A stretch of 22,615 nt of DNA from Candidatus Dormiibacterota bacterium (GTDB taxonomy: Bacteria; Chloroflexota; Dormibacteria; Dormibacterales; Dormibacteraceae), in NCBI GenBank assembly GCA_003151665.1, contig PLYD01000243.1:1-22615 (forward strand), read 5' to 3'. The notes under the pieces are model-generated. The model was not told the origin of the DNA, did not search any database, and saw nothing but the letters and a program-made list of their open reading frames with translations. Position numbers and translations under genes: made by a program. Shown in pieces: positions 1 to 7,444 of this stretch. Numbering within the stretch: the stretch's first letter is position 1; each line of letters opens with the position of its first letter.

Positions 1-733
1 GGGCCGCCTGGTACTGCGAGTACGTGCCTCGGTACTCCCGCATCTTGCCCGCGTCCAGATGCAGCACCCGCGTGATCGCCGCATCGAGAAGGATCAGGTC
101 GTGGCTGACGACGATCACCGAGCCGCGGTTGTTGCGAAGGAAATCCATCAGCCATGCCTTGGCGTCGCTATCGAGGTGGTTGGTCGGCTCGTCGAGGAGC
201 AGCAGGTCGGCCTCGGCAAAGAGGACGCGAGCCAGCTCGACGCGGCGGCGCTCGCCACCCGACAGTACCCCCAAGGCAAGGTCCACCCGGTCCGGCTTGA
301 GACCTAGCCCGGTGACGATCCTGCGAGCGTCCGACTCTCCCGAGTAGCCACCGTCGAGGCGGTATTTCTCCTCCGCTTCTGAGAACAGCTCGACGTTGGC
401 GATGGACGGATCCTTTTCGAGGCTCTTGTGCAGCTGCTCGAGACGAACGGCCGCTCGGTCGAGACCTCGTCCAGAGAGGATGTGCGACAGCGCCGTCTGA
501 GCGGATTCGGCCCGGGGCCGCGGGTTCTGGGGGACGTAGCCGAGCGTGCCGCGGCGCAGCACGAGCCCTGCGGCGGGATCGTCCTCGGCCGCCAGAACCT
601 TGAGCAGGCTCGTCTTGCCGGCGCCGTTCCGGCCGACCAACCCCACCTTGTCGCCGGGGGCGACTGTGAAGTTGGCGTCCGACAGAACGCGGCGCGCGGC
701 GACGTCGATAGCGAGATTACGGACCTGGAGCAC
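1..733 (-). CDS. ABC-F family ATP-binding protein, N-terminal part (runs off the window)
   Basis: Translating from the GTG at 733 gives 244 open codons that reach the left edge. The visible part is the first ABC domain: Walker A GRNGAGKTS (about residues 37-45), signature LSGGERRRVELARVL, Walker B LLLLDEPTNHLD and switch His in VVSHD. It then runs into a segment (HLDAGKMREYRGTYSQYQ) typical of the entry to the ABC-F inter-domain linker. ABC-F proteins are soluble ATPases without membrane segments; they act on the ribosome (translation factor EttA type, or antibiotic resistance). The second ABC domain is outside the window, so the subfamily cannot be assigned. An ATT codon in frame at 742 is a less likely start. 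The gene is divergent from the lipoprotein gene at 802. The family call is secure; the start is moderately sure. Confidence 0.9.
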   Translation of the reverse strand, partial: MLQVRNLAIDVAARRVLSDANFTVAPGDKVGLVGRNGAGKTSLLKVLAAEDDPAAGLVLRRGTLGYVPQNPRPRAESAQTALSHILSGRGLDRAAVRLEQLHKSLEKDPSIANVELFSEAEEKYRLDGGYSGESDARRIVTGLGLKPDRVDLALGVLSGGERRRVELARVLFAEADLLLLDEPTNHLDSDAKAWLMDFLRNNRGSVIVVSHDLILLDAAITRVLHLDAGKMREYRGTYSQYQAA

Positions 734-788
734 GCTCGCAATTGTTACCTGCGGGCCCGGCCGGCGTTTGGTCAGTCATCAAATCGGC

Positions 789-794
789 AGGAGG
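789..794 (+). promoter_or_regulatory. Ribosome binding site of the DUF4349 lipoprotein gene
   Basis: A perfect AGGAGG lies 7 nt before the ATG at 802. It decides the start in favour of this ATG, whose product opens with a lipoprotein signal (MKKLLVVIAIV), over the in-frame upstream TTG at 742. Confidence 0.8.
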
Positions 795-801
795 CCGTCA
801 A

Positions 802-1692
802 ATGAAAAAGCTCTTAGTCGTCATTGCGATCGTTGCGGCAGCGGCCGCCTGCGGAGGCGGCGCGGGTGGCTCGGCCAGCACCAGCGACAGCTCCACTTCA
901 GGGGGGAATACCGGTCAGCCTGTCATTGGCGCGCCTGCGCCACAGGGGGGTGGAACCGCCCAGGTCAATCCCGTTCCCAACGTAGTGCCGGCCGTCCAGG
1001 GTCCACAGGTGATCCGTCAGGCACAGCTGACGATCAGCGTCCAGTCGGGCCTGTTCGACTCGAAGCTATCTGACCTTCGCACACTGGTCGAGCAGGAGCA
1101 GGGATTCATCGCCGGCACTGATGCGCAGTCGGACCCGGTGACGAATGACAACATCAGGACCGGCGTCATCACCTTTATGGTTCCCGCGGCCAAGTTCGAC
1201 GAGACCATCGACCTCCTCTCGAAGATGGGCAAGGTCAAGAACGAGCACATCAGCGGCAACGACGTGAGCGCGCAGTACGTCGACCTCCAGGCTCGCCTCG
1301 CCAACCAGATGGCGCAGCGCGACGCGATGCTCGCACTGCTCAAGCGGGCCCAGTCGATCTCGGACATCATCGCCGTGCAGACGCAGATCGGCCAGATCAC
1401 CGGGCAGATCGAGCAGTTGAAGGGCCAGATCCAGTACATCGACCACAACACGACTTACAGCACGGTCACCGTGAACCTGCAGGAGGCGGGCGCGCCCCTT
1501 CAGGTTCAGAAGGCGGACAGCTGGGGCTTCGCGACCGCGCTCAGCGACGGAGCACACAACTTCGTCACCACCATCAACTACGTCGTCACCGGCCTCGGCG
1601 CGATCGGACCGATCCTGGTCCTGCTCGGGCTCGGCTTCCTCTTGTGGCGGCGTTCCGGCCGGCCGGGCTGGCCAGTCGCCAAGCACGCATAA
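802..1692 (+). CDS. DUF4349 domain-containing lipoprotein
   Basis: A 296-residue cell-envelope protein. Residues 1-17 form a lipoprotein-type signal ending AAAAAC, with Cys17 the likely lipidated residue. A Gly/Ser/Thr-rich linker follows to about residue 60. Residues about 70-230 match the DUF4349 pattern: a QVIRQAQLTISV strand, then V(S)AQYVDLQARLANQ and a coiled-coil stretch with repeated QTQIGQITGQIEQLKGQI, then DHNTTYSTVTVNL. Near the C-terminus a hydrophobic helix (VVTGLGAIGPILVLLGLGFLL) is followed by a basic tail RRSGRPGW, so the protein may be held in the membrane at both ends. Function of the family is unknown; an envelope role is inferred. It stands alone between a divergent ABC-F gene and a terminator. 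Confidence 0.85.
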   Translation: MKKLLVVIAIVAAAAACGGGAGGSASTSDSSTSGGNTGQPVIGAPAPQGGGTAQVNPVPNVVPAVQGPQVIRQAQLTISVQSGLFDSKLSDLRTLVEQEQGFIAGTDAQSDPVTNDNIRTGVITFMVPAAKFDETIDLLSKMGKVKNEHISGNDVSAQYVDLQARLANQMAQRDAMLALLKRAQSISDIIAVQTQIGQITGQIEQLKGQIQYIDHNTTYSTVTVNLQEAGAPLQVQKADSWGFATALSDGAHNFVTTINYVVTGLGAIGPILVLLGLGFLLWRRSGRPGWPVAKHA

Positions 1693-1708
1693 CCTGACCT
1701 TTACCGGC

Positions 1709-1761
1709 GGGCCCTCCAGGGCAGCGAGCGAACCCCTCGCTCGCAACACCCGGGAGGGCCC
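1709..1761 (+). terminator. Two-tier intrinsic terminator after the lipoprotein gene
   Basis: Perfect 9-bp outer arms GGGCCCTCC (1709-1717) and GGAGGGCCC (1753-1761) enclose a second perfect 8-bp stem, GCGAGCGA (1724-1731) with TCGCTCGC (1737-1744). The outer stem is followed by TTTCATTT. It starts 16 nt after the stop codon, so it probably ends the lipoprotein transcript. The outer arms are themselves nearly self-complementary. Confidence 0.8.
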
Positions 1762-1805
1762 TTTCATTTCGCCGCGCTATTCGGCTGGGAGCACGAGCGC
1801 CTCAA

Positions 1806-1824
1806 GTAACCTTCACAGGTAACC
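1806..1824 (+). repeat. Direct repeat GTAACC x2 upstream of the first sigma-factor gene
   Basis: GTAACC occurs at 1806-1811 and 1819-1824, in the 200-nt gap before the ECF sigma gene. GTAAC-like elements resemble the -35 elements of some ECF promoters, so one copy could belong to an autoregulated promoter. No convincing matching -10 was seen. The rest of 1762-1965 shows nothing else I can support except a TTGACG at 1838-1843 without a good -10. Confidence 0.25.
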
Positions 1825-1965
1825 CCCGTGTACAGAGTTGACGAGGGTTTGCACGTATGAAGCCCACGAGCGGTTCCTGGTACGTCGTGGTTTATGTCGG
1901 ACCGGACATGACCGGCACGAACTCCAGGTACCTCCTTTGTGGGAATCTCTTCAAGTAGGTATTCC

Positions 1966-2520
1966 ATGAGCACGGGCCCGGGGCGGTCGCAAGGTGAGGC
2001 GACAGGCGACGAAGGGGCGGGGGAGATTCTCGAGCTTCCTGCAGCTTCCAGCAGCACGGCCATAGCGCTGGACGAGCTGGAGCTGGTTTACGCCTTCATC
2101 TATGCGCGAGTGGGCAACCGTCCAGATGCCGAAGATCTCACTCAGCAGGTCGCGATGAAAGCCATCCCGCGGCTGCGCCCGGGGGCTCCCGCCAGCGCCA
2201 TCAGGGGATATCTCTTCGCCACGGCGCGTTCAGTCCTTGGCGGGTTCTGGAGTACCCGGATGGGGCTCTCCGAGTCAGAGCTCCATGAGGACTTGGCGAT
2301 GGCGGTCTCGCACGGTCCACCTTCCGCGGAGCCGGCCGAGAGGGCGCGCAGGGTCCTGGAAAGTTTGTCGGACAACTACCGGCGCGTGCTCACCCTCCGT
2401 TTCCTACACGGGTATTCACTCAAGGAGGTGGCTGCGGAGATGCGTTCCACGGTTGGCGCGGTGAAGGTGATGCAGCTGCGGGCGCTGCGGGCCGCGGCGA
2501 AGGTGCGACTCGATGAGTGA
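1966..2520 (+). CDS. ECF-type RNA polymerase sigma factor (first of two)
   Basis: A 184-residue sigma-70 family protein. Region 2 is seen in ELVYAFIYARVGNRPDAEDLTQQVAMKAIP and the following aromatic stretch GYLFATARSVLGGFW. Region 4 is seen in LSDNYRRVLTLRFLHGYSLKEVAAEMRSTVGAVKVMQLRALRAA, a helix-turn-helix that binds the -35 element. No region 1.1 or 3 is apparent, as in ECF factors. I chose the ATG at 1966, preceded by AGTAGGT; a GTG at 1939 is in frame. The end overlaps the Rieske-like gene by 8 nt (ATGAGTGA), so the two are translationally coupled. In ECF loci the coupled partner is usually the anti-sigma factor. Confidence 0.88.
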   Translation: MSTGPGRSQGEATGDEGAGEILELPAASSSTAIALDELELVYAFIYARVGNRPDAEDLTQQVAMKAIPRLRPGAPASAIRGYLFATARSVLGGFWSTRMGLSESELHEDLAMAVSHGPPSAEPAERARRVLESLSDNYRRVLTLRFLHGYSLKEVAAEMRSTVGAVKVMQLRALRAAAKVRLDE

Positions 2521-3169
2521 AAGGTCGGAGAATCGTGTCGACAGGATCGTCAGCGATCTGCTTCGTGGCCGGCGCCTGAGGCTGCGCGGGGGAGACGCAG
2601 ACGAGAAGGAGGCGATCACGGCGGCGGCTCGGCTTGTCGCCGCGGGCCAGGGCGTGCAGCGCATGCACCCGGCTTTCCGCAAGCGGATGGCCCAGGCACT
2701 CGAAACCGCTCCGAGCGGAGGCTGGCTCACGCGGCGTGCTGCGCTGGTCGCAGGGCTGGGTGTAGCGACTGGAGTCGCCGCCGGCGGCTTGATGGGAAGG
2801 GCCATGGGGCCGAACCCGTCGAGCTACGTCCGCGCAGCGCGCCAGGTCAGTCCGGCGAACGGCAGGTGGGTCGATGTTGGAGCGCTCGCCGACTTTGTGG
2901 ACGGCCAAGGCACACGTGTGACGGCCGGAGCCATCGGCGCGTTCCTGTTTCGCCGCGGCGACACGGTGAACGCAGTGTCTTCGATCTGTTCAGATCTTCC
3001 GTGCGAGCTTCAGTGGAACGGCGGCACTCACGTGCTGGACTGCCCCTGCCATCCGGCCTCATTCACGCCGGCTGGAGCCCCGACGAACAAGGCCTATCCC
3101 TTGCCTTCGCTGGACCTGGTCAGCGTCCGGGTGACTGACGCCGGGAGGGTGGAGGTACTCGGGACGTGA
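2513..3169 (+). CDS. Membrane-anchored Rieske-like protein with a His-to-Asp ligand change; candidate sigma partner
   Basis: A 218-residue protein in three parts. Residues 1-70 are a charged, helical, probably cytoplasmic segment. Residues about 72-97 are a Tat-like anchor: TRRAALV followed by an Ala/Gly-rich hydrophobic stretch. Residues about 105-218 are a Rieske [2Fe-2S]-like domain. The second binding loop is intact (C177-P-C179-H180), and C164/C179 would form the usual disulfide. The first loop reads C159-S-D161-L-P-C164, where the family has C-x-H: the codon is GAT instead of CAT or CAC. Rieske domains transfer electrons; here the cluster may be altered or absent. The overlap with the sigma gene suggests that the N-terminal part restrains the sigma factor and the exported domain senses redox state (inference). 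Confidence 0.75.
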   Translation: MSERSENRVDRIVSDLLRGRRLRLRGGDADEKEAITAAARLVAAGQGVQRMHPAFRKRMAQALETAPSGGWLTRRAALVAGLGVATGVAAGGLMGRAMGPNPSSYVRAARQVSPANGRWVDVGALADFVDGQGTRVTAGAIGAFLFRRGDTVNAVSSICSDLPCELQWNGGTHVLDCPCHPASFTPAGAPTNKAYPLPSLDLVSVRVTDAGRVEVLGT

Positions 3170-3429
3170 CGGTTCGCGAGCACCGGCTCCGCCAGCTGGC
3201 ACTAGACCGATGTCTGCAGCTGCTGGAAGAGGCCCAGGTGACAGGGCGGTCTCGGGTCGACGGCCCTTTGGGCAATTCGCTGCGCAACCATCTCGAACGG
3301 GCAGGAGTGATCGCAGACCACCGGCTCGAAGGCAGGCGGATCGATCGGGTCCTCGACGACATCTTTGCGCTCCAGGCCCAACTCCTCGGCCAGTCACCGG
3401 AGGACCGCCGCCAGCGCACCGGAACCTAG
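3166..3429 (+). CDS. Small hypothetical protein downstream of the Rieske-like gene
   Basis: An 87-residue, highly charged and predicted helical protein, not recognised. The GTG start at 3166 overlaps the preceding stop by 4 nt (GTGA), a coupling that supports it being a real gene. It has no signal peptide or membrane segment, and one Cys. Rows of R/L/E residues (HRLRQLALDRCLQLLEEA) and the segment RRIDRVLDDIFALQAQLL suggest two amphipathic helices. The reverse-strand frames here are Arg/Ser-rich and look like shadows. It may work with the sigma/Rieske pair, or simply sit between it and metK. Confidence 0.55.
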   Translation: MTVREHRLRQLALDRCLQLLEEAQVTGRSRVDGPLGNSLRNHLERAGVIADHRLEGRRIDRVLDDIFALQAQLLGQSPEDRRQRTGT

Positions 3430-3468
3430 TCGGCTGTTGCTGCGGTCGGTTCGACTTTCGTACGCCGT

Positions 3469-3474
3469 TATGAT
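3469..3474 (+). promoter_or_regulatory. Putative -10 box of metK
   Basis: TATGAT matches the -10 consensus at 5 of 6 positions and lies 11 nt before the GTG at 3486, so a transcript would have only a few leader bases. No clear -35 at standard spacing was seen. An alternative in-frame TTG start at 3474 would fall on this box, which favours 3486. Confidence 0.4.
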
Positions 3475-3485
3475 TGGCAGCCGTT

Positions 3486-4715
3486 GTGACGACTAGCTTT
3501 GGCAGCTCGCGCTCATTTCTCATGACCTCGGAATCGGTCACCGAGGGCCACCCCGACAAAGTTTGCGACCAGGTCTCTGACGCCGTGCTCGACGGCATGC
3601 TGGCGCAGGACCCAGACGCGCGCGTCGCCTGCGAGACCGCGATAACCAAGGGACTTTGCGTGGTGATCGGAGAGGTCACGACGCATGCCGAGCTCGACAT
3701 CCAGCGAACGATCCGCGACACGATCCGAGGCATCGGCTACAACTCCGAGGAGATCGGTTTCGACGCGGACCACGCACTTATCCAGGTGTACCTGAAAGAG
3801 CAGTCACCGGACATCGCAGCTAGCGTCAATCACTCGCTGGAAGAGCGGGAAGGCACGCTCGAGGACGACCCGTACGAGCTGCAGGGCGCTGGCGACCAGG
3901 GCATGATGATCGGCTTCGCTTGCCGGGAAACTCCCGAGCTGATGCCGCTGACCATCTCGCTCGCCCACCGGCTCGCCAGGCGGCTGGCACAGACGCGAAA
4001 GGACGGCAGCCTGCCTTTTCTGCGGCCGGACGGCAAGACCCAGGTAACCGTCGAGTACGACCGCGGCGTGCCCAAGCGAATCGAAGCGATCGTCGTCTCC
4101 ACGCACCACGCGCCGGGAGTCAGCCAGAAAGAGGTTGCCGACGGCGTCCATTCGCTGATCATCGACCCGGTCCTCAAGGGCCACGTGGTCGACAAGAACA
4201 CCAAGATCATGGTGAATCCAAGTGGGCAGTTCATCCTCGGAGGGCCGGCTGCGGACGCCGGTCTCACGGGCCGCAAGATCATCGTCGACACCTATGGCGG
4301 TGTGGCGCGACACGGCGGCGGCGCTTTCAGCGGCAAGGACCCGAGCAAGGTCGATCGCTCCGCGGCTTACGCAGCGAGGCACGTGGCTAAGAACATCGTC
4401 GCGGCGGGCTTCGCGGACCGGTGCGAGGTCCAGGTCTCGTATGCGATTGGGCGGGCGCACCCCACCTCGATTGCGGTGGAGACCTTTGGCACGTCGACGG
4501 TCTCCGAGGAGGAGATGCTCGAGCTGGTGCACAGGCACTTCGACCTGCGACCTGGCGCGATCATCGCGAACATGAAGCTCAAGCGCCCGATCTACCAGCC
4601 CACGGCTGCTTACGGCCATTTCGGGCGCGACGACCTCGGCGTTGCATGGGAGATGACCGACAGGGCCGAGGCAATGCGCGCCGACGCTCCGCCGCGCACG
4701 CGGGCCCACTCCTGA
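3486..4715 (+). CDS. metK: S-adenosylmethionine synthetase
   Basis: Makes S-adenosylmethionine from methionine and ATP in the cytoplasm. Diagnostic motifs are all present: [12 protein letters not shown] (GHPDK at residues 21-25, ATP/metal binding), GAGDQG (134-139) and the Gly-rich loop GGGAFSGKD (277-285), followed by [21 protein letters not shown]. The length of 409 residues is a little above the usual 380-400 because of a short basic C-terminal tail. I chose the GTG at 3486: the ATG at 3522 lies inside the conserved first strand and would truncate it, while a TTG at 3474 overlaps the putative -10 box. The next gene, an MshC-like cysteine ligase, follows after 51 nt. No SAM riboswitch fits in the short upstream gap. 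Confidence 0.97.
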   Translation: MTTSFGSSRSFLMTSESVTEGHPDKVCDQVSDAVLDGMLAQDPDARVACETAITKGLCVVIGEVTTHAELDIQRTIRDTIRGIGYNSEEIGFDADHALIQVYLKEQSPDIAASVNHSLEEREGTLEDDPYELQGAGDQGMMIGFACRETPELMPLTISLAHRLARRLAQTRKDGSLPFLRPDGKTQVTVEYDRGVPKRIEAIVVSTHHAPGVSQKEVADGVHSLIIDPVLKGHVVDKNTKIMVNPSGQFILGGPAADAGLTGRKIIVDTYGGVARHGGGAFSGKDPSKVDRSAAYAARHVAKNIVAAGFADRCEVQVSYAIGRAHPTSIAVETFGTSTVSEEEMLELVHRHFDLRPGAIIANMKLKRPIYQPTAAYGHFGRDDLGVAWEMTDRAEAMRADAPPRTRAHS

Positions 4716-4766
4716 TCGACTCGCTTTCCGCGCTTCAGGCATCGATGGAATCTACTGATCGATCCT

Positions 4767-6014
4767 TTGGCTGAGCCTTTCGCGCTTCGAGTCCACGACA
4801 CCTTGTCAAGCCGCAAGGTCCGATTGCGTCCGTCGAGCAAGCGGGGCAAGCAGTTGCTGAACCTGTATGTATGCGGTGTCACGCCATATGACTCGGGTCA
4901 CATGGGACACGCCTTCACCTTCTGCATGTTCGACATCCTCGTGCGCTTTGCGGAGGCGAACGGGGTGCGCGTGCGTTACGTGCAGAACGTCACCGACGTG
5001 GACGATCCGCTGTTCGAACGGGCAAGGCGAGATGGAGTCGATTGGAGGTTGCTGGCCGACCGCGAGACCAAGGTGCACATTCGCGACATGACCGCGCTGG
5101 GGTGGCGGCCGCCCGATTTCATGCCCAAGGTTTCGGAAGAGATCGAGCGCATTCTTGGCGCAGCTTCAAAGCTCTACCGCTCGAAGCATGCATACAAGAC
5201 CGATGCGCTGTATTTCGATGTCAGCACCTACAAGCGATTCGGGGGGCTGTCGCATCGCAGCCGGCCGTCGATGCTGCGCAAGCTGCGCGATGAGGGCTTA
5301 CTGGGGACGGTCGGACCCGATACCAAGCGAGATCTTCTCGACTTTCCGTTGTGGCGTCGCTCGCGGCCGGATGAGCCGACGTGGCCGTCCGCGTTCGGAC
5401 CGGGCCGACCGGGCTGGCACATCGAGTGCTCCGCCATGGCCATGCACTACCTGGGTGAGCAGATCGACATCCATGGGGGCGGGCGTGACCTTACGTTCAG
5501 CCATCACGAGGCTGAGCGCGCACAGTCCGAGTCATTAACAGGCAAGGTTCCGTTCGCCAAGGCCTGGATGCACACTGGCATGGTCCGGTACAAAGGCCGG
5601 AAGATGAGCAAGTCGCTGGGCAACCTGGTGCATGTGAGCCAGGCGCTGCAGCGAGCGCCCGCGGCCGCGGTGCGTCTCTATCTGGCCTCGCATCGTTACG
5701 GGCGCGATTGGGATTTCAGCTGGTCGGGGCTGACGCGAGCCGCCCGGCTGGTCGAACGTGCGCGCGCGCTTTTGGCGGAGGAGGCTCGGGGGCCGGGCGA
5801 GCGTCCATCCGCGGTGGTGGGGGGGGCGGGCCCGGCGGTCCGTGCGCCCGCCCGGGCCGGGAAGGCGCTTTTGAAGGAGTTCAAGGCTGCGCTCGATGAC
5901 GATCTCGACACGCCTCGGGCGATAAGGGCCCTCAGGCGCGCGGTGCGGGAGGGCGATGCTGCTGCCGCCCGGTGGATGCTTGGGATTCTCGTCGGCAGCG
6001 CCTCTTTGATCTAG
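4767..6014 (+). CDS. mshC: MshC-like cysteine ligase (CysRS-fold; mycothiol-ligase type rather than a full cysteinyl-tRNA synthetase)
   Basis: A 415-residue class I aminoacyl-tRNA-synthetase-fold enzyme that would activate cysteine with ATP. Motifs: YVCGVTPYDSGHMGHA (Zn ligand C36, HIGH-type HMGH 45-48), NVTDVDDPLFERARRDG, GRPGWHIECSAMA (C221), HHEAE (246-250) and KMSKS (279-283). The GVTPYD motif, the NVTDVDDPL-ERA block, SKSLGNLVHVS and DDDLDTPRAIRAL, and the lack of a C-terminal anticodon-binding domain, resemble MshC (cysteine:GlcN-inositol ligase of mycothiol synthesis, about 410 aa). CysRS is usually 460 aa or more. A tRNA ligase or another thiol pathway remains possible. The TTG start at 4767 gives the expected N-terminus (LRVHDTLSSRKV). 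It lies 51 nt after metK and ends 1 nt before the convergent zinc-ribbon gene. Confidence 0.7.
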   Translation: MAEPFALRVHDTLSSRKVRLRPSSKRGKQLLNLYVCGVTPYDSGHMGHAFTFCMFDILVRFAEANGVRVRYVQNVTDVDDPLFERARRDGVDWRLLADRETKVHIRDMTALGWRPPDFMPKVSEEIERILGAASKLYRSKHAYKTDALYFDVSTYKRFGGLSHRSRPSMLRKLRDEGLLGTVGPDTKRDLLDFPLWRRSRPDEPTWPSAFGPGRPGWHIECSAMAMHYLGEQIDIHGGGRDLTFSHHEAERAQSESLTGKVPFAKAWMHTGMVRYKGRKMSKSLGNLVHVSQALQRAPAAAVRLYLASHRYGRDWDFSWSGLTRAARLVERARALLAEEARGPGERPSAVVGGAGPAVRAPARAGKALLKEFKAALDDDLDTPRAIRALRRAVREGDAAAARWMLGILVGSASLI

Positions 6015-6015
6015 G

Positions 6016-6318
6016 TCAGGCGACCTCCAGCGGCGCTCCGCAGTTGGGGCACTCCATGCCCGCGTCCACTTGAACCAGCGTCTCGCACACAGGACACAGG
6101 ATGTCGGCGCCGGCCGGCGGCTCGTCTGCCGCAGCCTCGGCGTCCATCTCGGCCGGCACCTCGCTCAGGTCCACCGCTGGCGAACCGCAATTGAGGCAGA
6201 TGTACCCGGGCTGCGCGATCCGATGGTCCTGGTAGCCGCCGCCGGAGTCGACGTCCACCTCCGCGAACAGCGCGCGAAACAGCCGGCCGCCGCAGCGGCC
6301 TGAGCAAACGAGCAGCAT
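6016..6318 (-). CDS. Small zinc-ribbon protein
   Basis: A 100-residue protein with paired cysteines: CSGRC near the N-terminus, CLNC in the middle, then CPVC and CPNC near the C-terminus separated by an acidic Ala/Glu-rich linker. These look like one or two zinc ribbons; the C-terminal CPVC-(about 11)-CPNC pair is the clearest. Function unknown. Small proteins of this type are often involved in nucleic-acid or protein contacts, but nothing here decides. The start is ATG 6318, with a GTG directly before it at 6321. It is last in the minus-strand run tetR - ABC ATPase - permease, 25 nt behind the permease stop, so it is probably cotranscribed. Confidence 0.7.
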   Translation of the reverse strand: MLLVCSGRCGGRLFRALFAEVDVDSGGGYQDHRIAQPGYICLNCGSPAVDLSEVPAEMDAEAAADEPPAGADILCPVCETLVQVDAGMECPNCGAPLEVA

Positions 6319-6343
6319 CACTGCAGCTTACGAAACGTCGCGA

Positions 6344-7444
6344 TCAGGCGATCCGGCGCCGTAGGGTGCCGATTCCCGCGAAGATCAGCACCAAACAGAA
6401 ACCGGCGACGACGCCGGCATCAAGCTGAAGGGCGGGCCACGTCAAATCGGCACCTTTGAGCATGACGTCACGAAGTCCGTCGACCGCGTAGGTCAGAGGC
6501 AGCACATCCGAGATGTACTGCAACGGCGTCGGCTCCGTCGAGACGGGGAACAGGATGCCGGACAGCAGCACCTGCGGAACTATCACCAGCGGTATGAACT
6601 GCACCGCCTGGAACTCCGTGCGCGCGAACATGCTCAGGAAAATGCCGAGGTTCACGGCGCTGAGCGCCATGAGCACCTCGAATCCGAAGATCAGAAGCAC
6701 ATTGCCCTGGTTGTGTACTTTGAGCACGTAGAGCGAGAAGACGAGCACTTCTACTGCCTGAACAAGGGCGAGGATGGTGAAGCCGATCATGTAGCCGACA
6801 ACGATTTCGCCGCGCCGCAGCGGGCTCGCCATCAAGCGCTCGAGCGTGCCCTGCGAACGCTCGCGCAGGAAGGACACGATCGTGACCACGAACACGAGGA
6901 AGAACAGGATCAAGCCGATGAATGCGGCCCCGAAGTAATCGAGCTGGTCAAGGTTGGCCCCGCCGTACAGATAGGCCACGTTCGGTTGGAATTTGACGGC
7001 CGCCTGCGAGGCCGCCGCGAATGAGGTGAGCGCATCCTGCAGAGCCTGCAACACAGGAGCTTGCGTCCCAGGTTGCGAGCCCTCGAGGTGAATCTCCGGT
7101 GCAATGATCTGCTGCTGGATTACGAGCTGGCTGAAGTCAGGCGGGAAGACGATATACGCGACCAGCGACCCGTCCTTGAGCTTGATATCGCCATCGGCCG
7201 CGTTGATGATGACTGTGTGGATCTTGGTCGATTTCTCCAGCGCGCTTGCGAGTGTCGCGCCGACCGGTCCCTGGTCCTCGTTCGCGATGCCGACGCCGGG
7301 CGCTGAAGCCCCACCCCGGATCAAGTACCCGAGCAGCGACAGAATCACCAGCGGAGCGACAAACAGCAGCGCGAGCGTTCGGCGGTCGTGTCGAAACTGC
7401 TGAAGCAGCCGGCGCGTGATCGCCGCGATGCGGTGGGCGCTCAT
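6344..7444 (-). CDS. ABC-2 type transporter permease
   Basis: A 366-residue membrane protein of the ABC-2 (YbhR/DrrB-like) architecture. It has an N-terminal helix (LALLFVAPLVILSLLGYLI, about 25-43), a large extracytoplasmic domain of about 120 residues, then five helices. These include AFIGLILFFLVFVVTIVSFL, GYMIGFTILALVQAVEVLVF, a third around EVLMALSAVNLGIFLSMF, PLVIVPQVLLSGILFPV, and a last one ending in RRRIA. The charged turn RERSQGTLERLMASPLRRGEI after the second helix is typical of the family. It starts at ATG 7444 inside the stop of the ATPase gene (ATGA overlap), so the two form one transporter, probably an exporter of a drug or lipid-like compound. The substrate is not visible. Confidence 0.93.
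   Translation of the reverse strand: MSAHRIAAITRRLLQQFRHDRRTLALLFVAPLVILSLLGYLIRGGASAPGVGIANEDQGPVGATLASALEKSTKIHTVIINAADGDIKLKDGSLVAYIVFPPDFSQLVIQQQIIAPEIHLEGSQPGTQAPVLQALQDALTSFAAASQAAVKFQPNVAYLYGGANLDQLDYFGAAFIGLILFFLVFVVTIVSFLRERSQGTLERLMASPLRRGEIVVGYMIGFTILALVQAVEVLVFSLYVLKVHNQGNVLLIFGFEVLMALSAVNLGIFLSMFARTEFQAVQFIPLVIVPQVLLSGILFPVSTEPTPLQYISDVLPLTYAVDGLRDVMLKGADLTWPALQLDAGVVAGFCLVLIFAGIGTLRRRIA

Noticed and set aside
304..741. Minus-strand 145-residue frame starting at TTG 741
   Set aside because: Arg/Ser-rich and in the wrong frame. The neighbouring frame from GTG 733 contains the complete ABC motifs.
1066..1767. 233-residue reverse-strand frame
   Set aside because: Lies antisense to the DUF4349 lipoprotein and is rich in Arg/Asp/Val without any motif. 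It is a GC-bias shadow.
1764..2063. 99-residue reverse-strand frame over the gap before the first sigma factor
   Set aside because: No motif, no supporting start signal, and half of it lies antisense to the sigma gene.
3804..4742. 312-residue reverse-strand frame
   Set aside because: Antisense to metK, whose motifs are unmistakable.
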